Origin: DASQFI01 sp035633215
Lineage (GTDB): Bacteria; Acidobacteriota; Vicinamibacteria; Vicinamibacterales; SCN-69-37
DNA length: 64,000 nucleotides
Assembly: GCA_035633215.1 (NCBI GenBank)
Contig: DASQFI010000054.1
Coordinates: 62,001-126,000 of the forward strand
Direction: 5' to 3'
Shown piece after piece: positions 33,738-42,724 of the stretch. Numbering within the stretch: position 1 is the first letter of the stretch; each line of letters opens with the position of its first letter. Under the pieces are notes generated by a model, which saw only the letters and a list, made by a program, of their open reading frames with translations, made no database searches and had not been told where the DNA came from. The position numbers were made by a program, and so were the translations under genes.

Positions 33738-33784
33738 GACCTCGGGTTTCGTTTTACGTTCTTTGTAAAACGAAACCCGAGGTC
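33738..33784 (-). promoter_or_regulatory. CCTCGGGTTTCG hairpin, copy 2, covering a ribosome binding site
   Basis: GACCTCGGGTTTCGTTTTAC (33738-33757) is the exact reverse complement of 33765-33784, a 20-bp perfect stem with a 7-base loop. On the minus strand it follows the S9 gene at 33827 and precedes the small membrane protein ATG at 33732. No T run follows. The arm nearest the ATG holds GAGG, so it may be a terminator-like separator, a translational block, or both. Confidence 0.8.
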
Positions 33785-33826
33785 CTTGCGCGGACTTAGG
33801 AACCAGTCCGCGCTACATGTGATCTC

Positions 33827-36679
33827 TTAATTTCCACCGCGGCCGTTGCCGCCGCCGGGCGCCGGCACCGGCTTGACCGCCGGCTGCGGGTTCTTCACGT
33901 ACTTGTCGAGCCAGGCCGCCCAGCGCGCCCACAGGTCGAGCTGCGTTTCCTTCGCCGCCGGCCCGTGATCCTCGTGCGGATACATGTAGAGCGCGACCGT
34001 CTTGCCGAGTCCGTTCAATGCGTGGAAGAGCCGGATCGAGTTGATCGGATCGGTGCCGACGTTCTGGTCGTGGAGGCCGTGATACATGAGCAGCGCGCCC
34101 GTCAGGTTGTTGGCTGACAGGAACGGCGACATGTTGAGGTACACGTTCGGCGCCTCCCACAGGTCGCGGCGTTCGGTCTGGAAGCCAAGTGGCGTGAGCG
34201 TGCGGTTATACGCTCCGTCGCCCGCGATGCCGGCCTTGAAGAACGGCGTGTGCACCATCGCGTTGACCGTCGAGAACGCCCCATAGCTGTGGCCGCCGAT
34301 GGAGAGCCGCGTGCGGTCCACCAGCGCCCGCTTGTCCAGCTCGTCGATCGTCGCCGAGAGGTTCGTGCGCAGGTCGTGCACGTAGTTGTTGTTCATCATC
34401 CCCTGCGGTCCGAAGATCGGCGCGTCGTTCTCGACCACGGCGTAGCCCAGCCGCACGAAGTATTCCTTCGAAAGGGCGCCGAAGTTCTGGAACTGGTTCT
34501 TGTTGAACGTCCGATCCGGCGCGTCGTACGCCTCCTGCGTCGTGTACTCGCGCGGATAGAACCAGAAGAACGCCGGGAGCCGCGTGCCTTTCTGGTAGTC
34601 GTGCGGCAGGTTGACCGTGACCCGGAAGGTCTTGCCGTCCGGACGCGCCACCGTGAACCGCTCCATGACCATCTTCGACAGGTCCGGATGCAGGTCCTCG
34701 TTGTTGGTCAGCTGCTTGCGCGCCCCGTTCTCCATGAGGAACTGCTGCGGCACGGCGTGCGCACCTTCCTTGGTGATGATGAATTTCTTGACGTCGGGGT
34801 CGAGGATCGTCGAGACGCGCTCCCAGACGCCATTGTTGTCGCTCTCGAAGATGCGCGTCTTCGCGCCGGTCTTGATGGCGACCTGGTCGATGAAGGTCTT
34901 CGGTCCGACCTGCTGCGGGTTCCGATCGTTCACCGTGCCCTGGAAGAACACGCTCTGACCGTCCTTCGAGAGGAGCACCGGGCCGCCGCCGCCACCCCCG
35001 CCGCCGCGTCCGCCGCCACCACCGCCTCCACGCCCGCCGCCGTCACCGCCGCCGCCCGCGCCGACAAGCGTGCCCGTCGGATCCGGCAGCGCCGTATCCG
35101 CGCCGCCGCGTGCTCCACGCCCGCCGCCCCCGCCTTGCGTGCGCGCGAGGACGTACTTCTGTGTTGGATCGCTCAGGAACACTGCGAGCTGGGACGTCGC
35201 GCCGCCCGTCGTCTCGCTGAAGAAGAGGACCTGACCGTCAGGCGAGAACCTGAGTCCGGTCATGCGCGTGGGATGCTCGTAGATCAGCTTGGTGCTGCTG
35301 TCGCTGAACGGCGGCGCCCACTGCATCAGCCGATCCTTGCGCGGCGGCGCCTGCTGTCCGCGTCCGCCCTGTCCCGGTTCGCCACCGCCGCCGGCCTGGG
35401 CCGCGCCGGCTCGACCGCCGCCGTCACCGCCGCCGCGGTTGGCGCCACCGCCGCCTGCGCCCGCGGGCGCTGGCTCCTGTTCGAGATACATCAGCGTGCC
35501 GTCCGCGCGCCACGTGAGCTCGCGCTTGCCTTGCTGGTTGTCACCGCCGCCGCGTCCGCCGCCGCCCTGCGCAGCTGGAGGATTGTTCGGATCCGGCGGA
35601 TCGGCCGGGTCGGCCTGTACGCCGAGATTGATCGGCCGCTCGGACAGCTTCGTCAGCACCGCGCCCGAGACGTCCCACACTTCTTCAATCTGTCCGAAGC
35701 TGCTCGTCGGGACGATGTAGGAGAACGGCTTGATCATCCGGGTGACGCGCGCGTGCTTGCCGTCGGGCGCCATGTCCACCGCGCGAATCATCGCCGGCTT
35801 CCCGAACTTCGTGACCGCGAGCGTCTGCACGTCGATCAACGCGATCTGACCGGTCGAGTGGTATTCGAGCAGCGTGAAGTCGTAGGGCGTTGTCATCAGA
35901 CTCGGGAACGTGCGCAGGCGATTTCGGTCGTCGCCCTCGGAGATCCGGATCTGCGGGCCCGTGGCGGCCGCGGGTGGCCCCGGTCTGGCCGAGCGCCCAT
36001 CCGGGCTCGTGATGATCGACAGCTGCTTGCCGTTGTTCACGAACTCGAAGCTCGTGACCATCGTCGCGAGGAGCGGTGTCTTCGTGATCTGTCTCGGCTT
36101 GTTCGTCGCGATGTCGGTCATCCAGATGTGCGTCGCATCGTCGCTGTGCACGAAGTAGGCGACGCTCATGCCGTCCGGCGTGAACCGCGCGCCGGACACC
36201 CGCGCGCCTGGCGGGATGGTGGCCGCCTTCTTGGTGCCGTCGGACGACGAGACGAGCTGGATGCCGACGTTGCTCCGCAGAGTGAGAGTGCGGGCGCGAT
36301 TGGCCTTGAAGTCGATGAAAAGGCCGCCGAGTTCGTCGAACGGCTTCGAGTAAACGACAATCGGCGTCGGGCCGTCGCCGATCTCGTTCAGAAACCACTT
36401 CTTGTCCGGGCTCAGCGTGTTGAGCGACACGTTCAGGTGACGCGGCGCCAGCACGGCCGCGGCCAGCTCGGCCGGCGGTGAGACGTAGCCTTCCTTGTTG
36501 AGGATTTCGTCAGCCCAGTTGGCGCTGGTCGGCGTCGCGGCCTGGGTCCGGCTCGTCTGGGCCGACTGACCGGAGCCCTGCGCCAGAAGCGCGAGCGGCA
36601 GCAGCGCGATGAGTGTGACGAACGTGACGCGCACGAACCACGCGCGATCCCGTCGCGAGTTGGACACACCTGTCGTCAT
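33827..36679 (-). CDS. secreted S9 family peptidase with poly-Gly inserts
   Basis: A 950-residue serine peptidase. A signal peptide near 13-34 (FVRVTFVTLIALLPLALLAQ) is followed by a propeller of about 600 residues and a C-terminal alpha/beta hydrolase domain. The nucleophile is in GGHSYGAF, the Asp probably in HGLHDQNVG and the His in HEDHG. Two very Gly-rich tracts interrupt the propeller, including uninterrupted runs of eight glycines. ATG 36679 has an AGGAGG Shine-Dalgarno; the frame opens 76 codons earlier. It probably cleaves peptides outside the cytosol. Confidence 0.88.
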   Translation of the reverse strand: MTTGVSNSRRDRAWFVRVTFVTLIALLPLALLAQGSGQSAQTSRTQAATPTSANWADEILNKEGYVSPPAELAAAVLAPRHLNVSLNTLSPDKKWFLNEIGDGPTPIVVYSKPFDELGGLFIDFKANRARTLTLRSNVGIQLVSSSDGTKKAATIPPGARVSGARFTPDGMSVAYFVHSDDATHIWMTDIATNKPRQITKTPLLATMVTSFEFVNNGKQLSIITSPDGRSARPGPPAAATGPQIRISEGDDRNRLRTFPSLMTTPYDFTLLEYHSTGQIALIDVQTLAVTKFGKPAMIRAVDMAPDGKHARVTRMIKPFSYIVPTSSFGQIEEVWDVSGAVLTKLSERPINLGVQADPADPPDPNNPPAAQGGGGRGGGDNQQGKRELTWRADGTLMYLEQEPAPAGAGGGGANRGGGDGGGRAGAAQAGGGGEPGQGGRGQQAPPRKDRLMQWAPPFSDSSTKLIYEHPTRMTGLRFSPDGQVLFFSETTGGATSQLAVFLSDPTQKYVLARTQGGGGGRGARGGADTALPDPTGTLVGAGGGGDGGGRGGGGGGGRGGGGGGGGPVLLSKDGQSVFFQGTVNDRNPQQVGPKTFIDQVAIKTGAKTRIFESDNNGVWERVSTILDPDVKKFIITKEGAHAVPQQFLMENGARKQLTNNEDLHPDLSKMVMERFTVARPDGKTFRVTVNLPHDYQKGTRLPAFFWFYPREYTTQEAYDAPDRTFNKNQFQNFGALSKEYFVRLGYAVVENDAPIFGPQGMMNNNYVHDLRTNLSATIDELDKRALVDRTRLSIGGHSYGAFSTVNAMVHTPFFKAGIAGDGAYNRTLTPLGFQTERRDLWEAPNVYLNMSPFLSANNLTGALLMYHGLHDQNVGTDPINSIRLFHALNGLGKTVALYMYPHEDHGPAAKETQLDLWARWAAWLDKYVKNPQPAVKPVPAPGGGNGRGGN

Positions 36680-36822
36680 ACAGCCTCCTGGGCGGTCGAA
36701 AGATGGAGGATAGCATTGACACGTACGTCGCGCGGATTGATCTCTAAGTCCGCGACAATCCCGCGGCGTCGTCCAATCCGCGGCGTTCAGAGGTGACTCC
36801 GACCCAGTATGGGGACAGTCCG

Positions 36823-38064
36823 CTAGCTTCTGAACGGCTCGCGACCGATTCCCTGGACCGCGATGCCCTGAGCGGGCAGCACTTCGTGCTGCAGCGCGAA
36901 CAGGCACGCGGCCGCTTCGTCGATGTGCCGGACGAAGGCGAGCGATCCGCGCAGAATCGGGGCCAGCCGGTCGCGATCCTGAATCCGCGCTTTCGGATAC
37001 TCGTGCTCGACGACGAGGTGCGTGTTGGCGACGTCGAGCGCCAGCAGCTCCCGTGCGGCGAGTTGATGGTCGAGCCAGTCAACGGTCCGGTTCTGCAGGT
37101 AGGCGAGCGGGTCGTGTCGGGCCGTGCCGGGCAGCTCGTGCTCCGCGATGGCGACCTGTTTTTTCCACGCGTTGACCTGTTCGGCTGGGTTGTCCGACGC
37201 CACGCCGCCCGGCCAGTCGCCGCGCTCGACCGTCTGTCCGCCGTAGCCCCAGGTCGCGACGCCGCGCGGGTCGATGACCTGGCCCTTCACGTGGAACCCG
37301 CCGATGAGGAAGTCGTAGCCGGCGTCCTTCAACGACTGAAAAATGGACCGCGTGTCCTGTCCCATCAGGATCGCGTGTGACGGGTCGTAGTGAATCCGGA
37401 ACTGATCGCCGACGCCGTGTTTCTCGCAGATGCGGTACAGCGCGATCCACGTCCCAGGCGTGTAGGCGATGTTGTTGTGAAAGTTGTCGCCGATCGTCCA
37501 GCCGGGCATGGGGCACTGCTCGACGCGATAGGTCAGGCCGCGCGCTTTGGCGTCTTTGAGCAGGGGCACGAACCATTCTTCGAAGTCGAGCAGGTTCTGG
37601 TCCATGCTGCGCTGTTGGTTTCGTCCCACGAAACCGCAGACGGCGCCGACGCCGAGCAGGGCCGCGGCGTCGAACACGCGCCGCATGAACTCGTGCTTCT
37701 TGCGCCGCACGGTCGCCTCGTGGTGCAGCATGTTGTCGAAGTAGCCGATGTCAGACAGGCCGATGCGGTGGGCCCCGAGAGCCGCCTGCACTCGTTTGGC
37801 CCGTACCGCGCCGAAGGGCTGGCGTAGATCGAGCGTGTTGGCTACCGGGTCGAGCATCGCCTCGGGCGGGACGTCGGTCTCCGACGGATGCAGTGCCGCA
37901 GAAAGCTGAATGTCGTCGGCGTCCAGCTCGCGCGCGAACGCGACCCAGTCCTCAATCGCCCGATCCGGATCGCGGTCTCGCACCTCGCGAGGCGTGAGCT
38001 CCTGAATCGCGGCCGTGAGGATGCCGACCTTCATGAAGCGCGGCTCGAACGCGCGGATCGGCAT
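36823..38064 (-). CDS. sugar phosphate isomerase/epimerase (xylose isomerase-like TIM barrel)
   Basis: A 413-residue TIM-barrel protein without a signal peptide. Metal-ligand segments typical of the AP endonuclease 2/xylose isomerase fold are visible: VEQCPMPGW (Glu), IHYDPSHAI (Asp and His), GGFHVKGQV (His) and LVVEHEYP (Glu). Its ATG overlaps the stop of the upstream Gfo/Idh/MocA gene (TGATG), so the two are translationally coupled and probably act in one sugar conversion. The N-terminal residues before MKVGILTAAI may be an artefact of start choice. Confidence 0.85.
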   Translation of the reverse strand: MPIRAFEPRFMKVGILTAAIQELTPREVRDRDPDRAIEDWVAFARELDADDIQLSAALHPSETDVPPEAMLDPVANTLDLRQPFGAVRAKRVQAALGAHRIGLSDIGYFDNMLHHEATVRRKKHEFMRRVFDAAALLGVGAVCGFVGRNQQRSMDQNLLDFEEWFVPLLKDAKARGLTYRVEQCPMPGWTIGDNFHNNIAYTPGTWIALYRICEKHGVGDQFRIHYDPSHAILMGQDTRSIFQSLKDAGYDFLIGGFHVKGQVIDPRGVATWGYGGQTVERGDWPGGVASDNPAEQVNAWKKQVAIAEHELPGTARHDPLAYLQNRTVDWLDHQLAARELLALDVANTHLVVEHEYPKARIQDRDRLAPILRGSLAFVRHIDEAAACLFALQHEVLPAQGIAVQGIGREPFRS

Positions 38065-39227
38065 CAGTCGCTCACCTTCGTCCAGGTGCCGCCCGCCTTC
38101 GCACTCGCGAGAATCGCGTCGACGTTGCAGGTGGCGCGGTAGCCGTCCTCGAAGGTCGCAAACGCCGGAGGCCGATCCGCGGATCGCGCGTCGCCGGCGG
38201 CGATCACGCCGTAGATGTCGCGCATGACGTTGCAGAACGCATCGGCCCAGCTTTCCTGGTGCCCGCCCGGTAGATGCGCGTACCGGCGCGCCGGCTCGTC
38301 GATGAGCGACGGATCCTTCAACAGGGCCTGATTCGGGCTGTCACGCCGACCGATCCAGAGCTCGTTCTGCTGCTCCTGGCGCCACTTGACCGATCCGGTG
38401 GCGCCGCACACTTCGAGCTGGAGATCGTTCTTGTGGCCGGCGCAGACCTGGCCGACGGAGAACACGCCTCTGGCGCCGTTGTCGAATCGCACGATGACCG
38501 ACGCGAGGTCTTCGAGGGTCATGTCGACGCGTTCGAGGTTCTCCGCGCCGGACCCGGCCTGAAACGCCTCGCGCGCCTTCGATGGCTTCCTGCGCTGTGG
38601 CACGACAATCGTCACGTCGGCCAGGACCTCGCGAATGCGCAGGCCCGTGACGTGCTGGGCCAGGTCGCACCAGTGCGATCCGATGTCGCCGAGCGCCGAC
38701 GTCGGTCCGCCCTTGTCCGGCTCGAGCCGCCACGAATAGTCGGTGTCGTTCAACAGCCAGTCCTGGAGGTAGAAGCCGTGGACGAAGTGCGGACGGCCGA
38801 TGTCCCCGCGCCCAATCATGTGCCGCGCCTGCTGTACCAGCGGGTTGCCTCGATAGTTGAACGTGACGGCGTGCACGACGCCGGCCGCGCGCGCCTGATC
38901 GAGCAGCGCCCGCGCCTCTCCCGACGTCGTCGCCAGCGGCTTGTCGGAGACGATGTGCTTGCCGCGCGCAATCGCCGCCGCGTTGACCTGGTAGTGCAGA
39001 TGGTTCGGCGTCGCGTTGTGGACGACCTGCACGTCTTTGTCGTCGATCAGCGCTTCGTACGTGCCGTACGCCTTCGGCACGCCGAGCGCGTCGGCCTTCG
39101 CGCGCGCCGAGGTTTCGGTGCTGGCGGCGATCGCGACGACATCGACGAAGCCCAGCCGGCGCACCGCATCAATGTGATGCGGGCCGACGAATCCGGCGCC
39201 GACGAGACCCATCCCGATCCGCTTCAT
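38064..39227 (-). CDS. Gfo/Idh/MocA family oxidoreductase (cytosolic)
   Basis: A 387-residue NAD(P)-dependent sugar or cyclitol dehydrogenase. The Rossmann motif GLVGAGFVGPHH is at the N-terminus, NATPNHLHY near residue 70, and VSDKPLATT (the DKP form of the family EKP signature) near 92. It has no signal peptide. The start ATG 39227 follows a palindromic region; the longer frame reads through repeats. It is coupled to the TIM-barrel gene downstream, a common pair in inositol and keto-sugar pathways. Confidence 0.9.
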   Translation of the reverse strand: MKRIGMGLVGAGFVGPHHIDAVRRLGFVDVVAIAASTETSARAKADALGVPKAYGTYEALIDDKDVQVVHNATPNHLHYQVNAAAIARGKHIVSDKPLATTSGEARALLDQARAAGVVHAVTFNYRGNPLVQQARHMIGRGDIGRPHFVHGFYLQDWLLNDTDYSWRLEPDKGGPTSALGDIGSHWCDLAQHVTGLRIREVLADVTIVVPQRRKPSKAREAFQAGSGAENLERVDMTLEDLASVIVRFDNGARGVFSVGQVCAGHKNDLQLEVCGATGSVKWRQEQQNELWIGRRDSPNQALLKDPSLIDEPARRYAHLPGGHQESWADAFCNVMRDIYGVIAAGDARSADRPPAFATFEDGYRATCNVDAILASAKAGGTWTKVSD

Positions 39228-39259
39228 AAGATCCCGATCCGGTTCATAAGAACCCTGTC

Positions 39260-39385
39260 GGTACGTCAGGTACGACGGGTACGACAGGTCCGAGGAACCT
39301 GATTCTGTCATCTTCCTTTACTAACAAAGATGGTCAGCGTCAGTTCGTTCCACGGACCCGACGTACCCGTCGTACCTGACGTACC
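39260..39385. repeat. inverted GTACCTGACGTACC iteron array
   Basis: A 24-bp sequence made of GGTACGTCAGG and TACGACGGGTACG (39260-39283) is exactly mirrored at 39362-39385, with further partial copies on both sides. It lies between the divergent Gfo/Idh/MocA and cytochrome genes. It could be an operator array for both promoters or another palindromic repeat family. Confidence 0.75.
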
Positions 39386-39443
39386 TGACGTACCGACCCG
39401 CGATAGTACTCGTCTCCGCGCGTTAAGATAACAAATCAGCCGC

Positions 39444-40007
39444 ATGGGCCCTGGTCGCACGTCCGTCTTCGTATTTGCTACCGCCATTTGCGCGACTGCC
39501 GCCGTGCTTGGCGTGCGTGCGCAGCAAAGCGGACTGTCGAGAGAGCAGCTCTTCGAGCAGGTGCTCGCCGAGCCGGCACGCGCGCCGGTCTCGCTCGATG
39601 AGGGTCGTGCCGTTTTCGACAAACTCTGCGCCCAGTGCCACAAGTTCGGCGCGATCGGGAAAGAGGTCGGGCCGGATTTGACGACGATGACGAGCCGGTT
39701 GAAGAAGAAAGACATCCTCGAATCAATCCTCTGGCCGTCGAAGACCATCTCCGATCAGTTCGAGATGGCGCTTATCCAGACCAAGGCTGGCGACGTTATT
39801 TCGGGGATGCTACAGCGTGAAAACGCGCAGGCCGTCTTCATGGTCACCGCGCAGGCACCCGACAAGCCGATCAGAGTGCTCAAGGCGCAGATTCAGGAGC
39901 GGAAGAAGTCATCGGTCTCGATGATGCCGGAGGGATTGGTGGACGGTCTCGGCGTCGGGCCGGTCGGCAGCCTCATGGCGTTTCTGCTCGGCCGGCCGCC
40001 TCGGTGA
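39444..40007 (+). CDS. small c-type cytochrome / putative heme-binding domain protein
   Basis: A 187-residue exported protein with a signal peptide (VFVFATAICATAAVLGVRA) and one heme site, CAQCH, near residue 66. The surrounding pattern (GRAVFDKLCAQCHKFG, VGPDLTTM, DILESILWPSKTISDQF, DVISGMLQ) matches the TIGR02603 type of heme-binding domain found with sugar dehydrogenases. It may carry electrons from periplasmic sugar oxidation. TAAGAT lies 14 bases upstream of the ATG. Its stop overlaps the GTG of the next gene. Confidence 0.82.
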   Translation: MGPGRTSVFVFATAICATAAVLGVRAQQSGLSREQLFEQVLAEPARAPVSLDEGRAVFDKLCAQCHKFGAIGKEVGPDLTTMTSRLKKKDILESILWPSKTISDQFEMALIQTKAGDVISGMLQRENAQAVFMVTAQAPDKPIRVLKAQIQERKKSSVSMMPEGLVDGLGVGPVGSLMAFLLGRPPR

Positions 40008-40552
40008 CCGGGATGGACGACGCCCAGGTGGACGCGGGCGGCTTTCCGGACACGTTCTCGACCGCGCGCCTTCGTGCCGAACGGCTGGCGGCCGGGCATC
40101 TGGATGAGATCCACAGGATGCACTGCGATCCCGCGGTCATGGCCCACCTCGGCGGCGTGAAAACGGAGAAGCAGACCGCAGAGTATTTCGATCGCAACCT
40201 CCGGCACTGGGATCAGTACGGGCACGGTCTCTGGGTCCTGTACGAGCGGACGGGAAACGAGGTCATCGGCCGCGCGGTTCTGCGCCACCTGCTCGTCGAG
40301 GACGTCGATGAAATCGAAGTGGGGTACGCCTTCTCTCCAGCGTTCTGGGGGCAGGGTCTCGCGACTGAAGTGACCGCTGCGTGTATCGGTTACGCGCGTG
40401 ACGAGCTGAGGTTGAAGACGATTGTCGCCATTACGGCGCCGGCGAACCTCGCCTCGCAGCGTGTGCTCCTGAAAAACGGGTTGGTGTACGACCACGAAAC
40501 AACGATTGAAAACGTGGTGTGGTCGCTGTTTCGACGACATTGGGAGCCATGA
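40004..40552 (+). CDS. GNAT N-acetyltransferase, RimJ/RimL type
   Basis: A 182-residue acetyltransferase with the RimJ/RimL layout: FSTARLRAERL at the N-terminus, VIGRAVLRHL, VEVGYAFSP-like EIEVGYAFSPAFWGQGLATE (the acetyl-CoA loop) near residue 107, and NLASQRVLLKNGL near 148. It probably acetylates a protein N-terminus or a small amine; the substrate is unknown. The GTG start overlaps the cytochrome stop (GTGA); ATG 40013 is an alternative. Confidence 0.88.
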   Translation: MTGMDDAQVDAGGFPDTFSTARLRAERLAAGHLDEIHRMHCDPAVMAHLGGVKTEKQTAEYFDRNLRHWDQYGHGLWVLYERTGNEVIGRAVLRHLLVEDVDEIEVGYAFSPAFWGQGLATEVTAACIGYARDELRLKTIVAITAPANLASQRVLLKNGLVYDHETTIENVVWSLFRRHWEP

Positions 40553-40619
40553 AGATCGCCTGGACTTCGATCTTGATCGCGCTCGGGTCGGCATCTCGGT
40601 TTCTATTCCGATGCAAGCG

Positions 40620-41366
40620 ATGAAGCTCGCGATCCTCTCCGACATCCACGGCAACCGCTGGGCGCTCGAAGCGGTGCTCGACGAACTCGCGCTGACCCCG
40701 GTCGACGTCACCATCAATCTGGGCGACAGTCTTTGGGGCGTCCTCGATCCAGCCGGGACCGCCGACATCCTGATGTCTCTTCCGATGCGCAGCGTGCGGG
40801 GTAACACCGACCGAGATTTGCTCGCCCCGCCGACCGCGAAGCCGCCGGCGATCGAGACGCACTCCCGCGCCGCGCTCACGAACGCCCGTCGAGTCTGGCT
40901 CGAGCGGCACGAGCCGCCGTTCGTCGTCGACGGCGTGCTGGCGTGTCATGGGACGCCGGAGAGCGACTCCAGGACGCTCCTCGAAGACGTCACCGAACAG
41001 GGCGCGCGGCGCCGGAGCGGTGAGGAAGTGGGCGGCGTGCTCGGCCACCTCTCGCCGGACGTCTCCATCGTCCTCTGCGGCCACAGCCACGTGCCAGGCG
41101 TCGTTCAGGTTCCGGGTGGGCCGCTCGTCGTGAACCCCGGCAGCATCGGACTGCCGGCGTATCGACATCACGTGCCGCATCCCCATCGCATGGAAAGCGG
41201 CTCGCCGCACGCTCGGTACGCCGTGATACACCGGCAGGGCAAGTCGTGGCGGGTCGAACTCCGAGCCGTCGTGTACGACTGGTCCGCGGCGGCTGCTCGC
41301 GCCGACGAAATTGGCCGCGCCGACTGGGCGCACGCGCTGCGGACCGGCCACGCCATGACGGGTTGA
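40620..41366 (+). CDS. metallophosphoesterase (YfcE/MJ0936-like)
   Basis: A 248-residue cytosolic phosphoesterase. The dinuclear metal site is visible: LSDIHGN, NLGDSLWG, RGNTDRD and CGHSHVPG in order, with NPGSIGLP near the C-terminal part as in small calcineurin-like phosphodiesterases. Start choice is between ATG 40611 and ATG 40620; neither has a good Shine-Dalgarno. The physiological substrate is unknown. Confidence 0.88.
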   Translation: MKLAILSDIHGNRWALEAVLDELALTPVDVTINLGDSLWGVLDPAGTADILMSLPMRSVRGNTDRDLLAPPTAKPPAIETHSRAALTNARRVWLERHEPPFVVDGVLACHGTPESDSRTLLEDVTEQGARRRSGEEVGGVLGHLSPDVSIVLCGHSHVPGVVQVPGGPLVVNPGSIGLPAYRHHVPHPHRMESGSPHARYAVIHRQGKSWRVELRAVVYDWSAAAARADEIGRADWAHALRTGHAMTG

Positions 41367-41398
41367 CAGAATAGAATCAGAAGTCGAGGTGTGAACCG

Positions 41399-41758
41399 AT
41401 GGCATACGTTGATGGGTTTCTGCTGCCGATACCGAGAAAAAACGTCAAGCGATACAAGGTGCTGGCCCAACTGGCCGCGCGCGTCTGGCGCGAACATGGT
41501 GCGGTCGAGTACCGCGAGTGCGTCGGCGACGATCTGAAGGTCAAGATGGGGACGTCGTTTCCGCGCGCAAGCCGCGCCCGGGCCGGCGAGACGGTGATCT
41601 TTGCGTGGATCGTCTACAAGTCACGCGGGCATCGCGATCGCGTGAACAAAAAAGTGATGAAGGACCCGAGGATTGTGAAGATGATGGAGGACAAGCGTAT
41701 GCCGTTCGACGTGAAGCGAATGGCATACGGCGGCTTCCGAGTCATCGTCGACCGCTAG
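41399..41758 (+). CDS. DUF1428 family protein (YbaA-like)
   Basis: A 119-residue cytosolic protein that matches DUF1428: MAYVDGFLLPIPRKNVKRY start, AARVWREHGAVEYRECVGDD, ETVIFAWIVYKSRGHRDRVNKKVM and the MPFDVKRMAYGGFRVIV ending. The family has a ferredoxin-like dimeric fold; its function is not established. It has its own short upstream region with GAGGTG before the ATG. Confidence 0.9.
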   Translation: MAYVDGFLLPIPRKNVKRYKVLAQLAARVWREHGAVEYRECVGDDLKVKMGTSFPRASRARAGETVIFAWIVYKSRGHRDRVNKKVMKDPRIVKMMEDKRMPFDVKRMAYGGFRVIVDR

Positions 41759-41824
41759 CGCGATTCCAGCGCCGTTGCGGTAGCCTGAGGCGAACCTACC
41801 CGCATCACGGGGCGGTACGTGTCC

Positions 41825-42724
41825 ATGCCTTACACACGACGTGAGTTTGGCCAAATCGCACTCGCGTGTCTGCCGGCCTCGGTCGCGTTCGCGCGGATGT
41901 CGCCGCTCGCGCAGTCGCCCATCCCGTCGCGGTTTGGCGGGGTTCAGGTCGGCGTCATCACGTACAGCTTTCGATCGATGCCGGCCGAGGACATTCTCAA
42001 AGCCCTCGTGCAGATCGGCATCGGCGAAGTCGAGCTGATGTCCAACCACGCCGAAGGGCTTGCCGGGGCGCCGGCCGGACGCGGTCGCGGTAGGAATCCC
42101 GAACTGGCGACCTGGCGGACGTCGGTGACGCCGGAGACGTTCCGGACGGTCCGGCGGAAGTTCGACAGCGCCGGGATCGAGCTGCGGCTGCTTTGCTACA
42201 ACATGAGCCGGAACATCACCGACGAGCAGATCGAGTACGGCTTCCAGATGGCCAGGGCGCTGGGCGTGAAGGCGATATCGACGTCCACGCAGGTGAGCGT
42301 CGCGAAGCGCGTCGCGCCGTTTGCCGAGAAGCACCAGCTGATCGTCGCGTATCACAATCACTCGAACGTCACAAATCCCGACGAGGTAGCGACGCCGGAG
42401 AGCTTCGCGGCCGTGACCTCGTATTCGAAGTTTCACGGCATCAACCTCGACGTCGGGCACTTCACGGCCGCGAACTTCGATCCGCTCGCGTTCATCGAGG
42501 CCAACCACGCGCGCATTACCAACCTGCATTTGAAGGACATGAAGCGCAACCAGGGGCCGTACACGCCATGGGGGCAGGGCGACGCGCCGCTCGTACAGGT
42601 GCTGCGGCTCTTGAAAGGGAAGCAGTACGATATTGCGGCCAACATCGAGTACGAATACGGTGGCGAGGATCCCGTCGTCGAGGTCGCCAAGTGCTTCCAG
42701 TTCTGCAAAGATGCGCTGAAATAA
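41825..42724 (+). CDS. secreted sugar isomerase/epimerase-like TIM barrel (Tat signal)
   Basis: A 299-residue xylose-isomerase-like protein with a twin-arginine signal (TRREFGQIALACLPASVAFA), so it is exported folded. Metal-ligand positions are visible: Glu in GIGEVELMS, His in VAYHNHSN, Asp and His in LDVGHF, and Glu in NIEYEY near the C-terminus. Export argues against a sugar-phosphate substrate; secreted relatives are linked to keto-sugar processing. GTG 41819 is an alternative start. The downstream dehydrogenase-cytochrome gene overlaps its end. Confidence 0.85.
   Translation: MPYTRREFGQIALACLPASVAFARMSPLAQSPIPSRFGGVQVGVITYSFRSMPAEDILKALVQIGIGEVELMSNHAEGLAGAPAGRGRGRNPELATWRTSVTPETFRTVRRKFDSAGIELRLLCYNMSRNITDEQIEYGFQMARALGVKAISTSTQVSVAKRVAPFAEKHQLIVAYHNHSNVTNPDEVATPESFAAVTSYSKFHGINLDVGHFTAANFDPLAFIEANHARITNLHLKDMKRNQGPYTPWGQGDAPLVQVLRLLKGKQYDIAANIEYEYGGEDPVVEVAKCFQFCKDALK

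Noticed and set aside
34250..36481. 743-codon plus-strand frame antisense to the S9 peptidase
   Set aside because: It mirrors the peptidase codons, including its glycine tracts read as alanine/threonine runs; no independent evidence of coding.
36720..36822. Additional palindromic element of the GCGGATT family
   Set aside because: Fragments of GCGGATTG and AATCCGCGG occur but the arms pair poorly; treated as eroded sequence and not listed as a copy.
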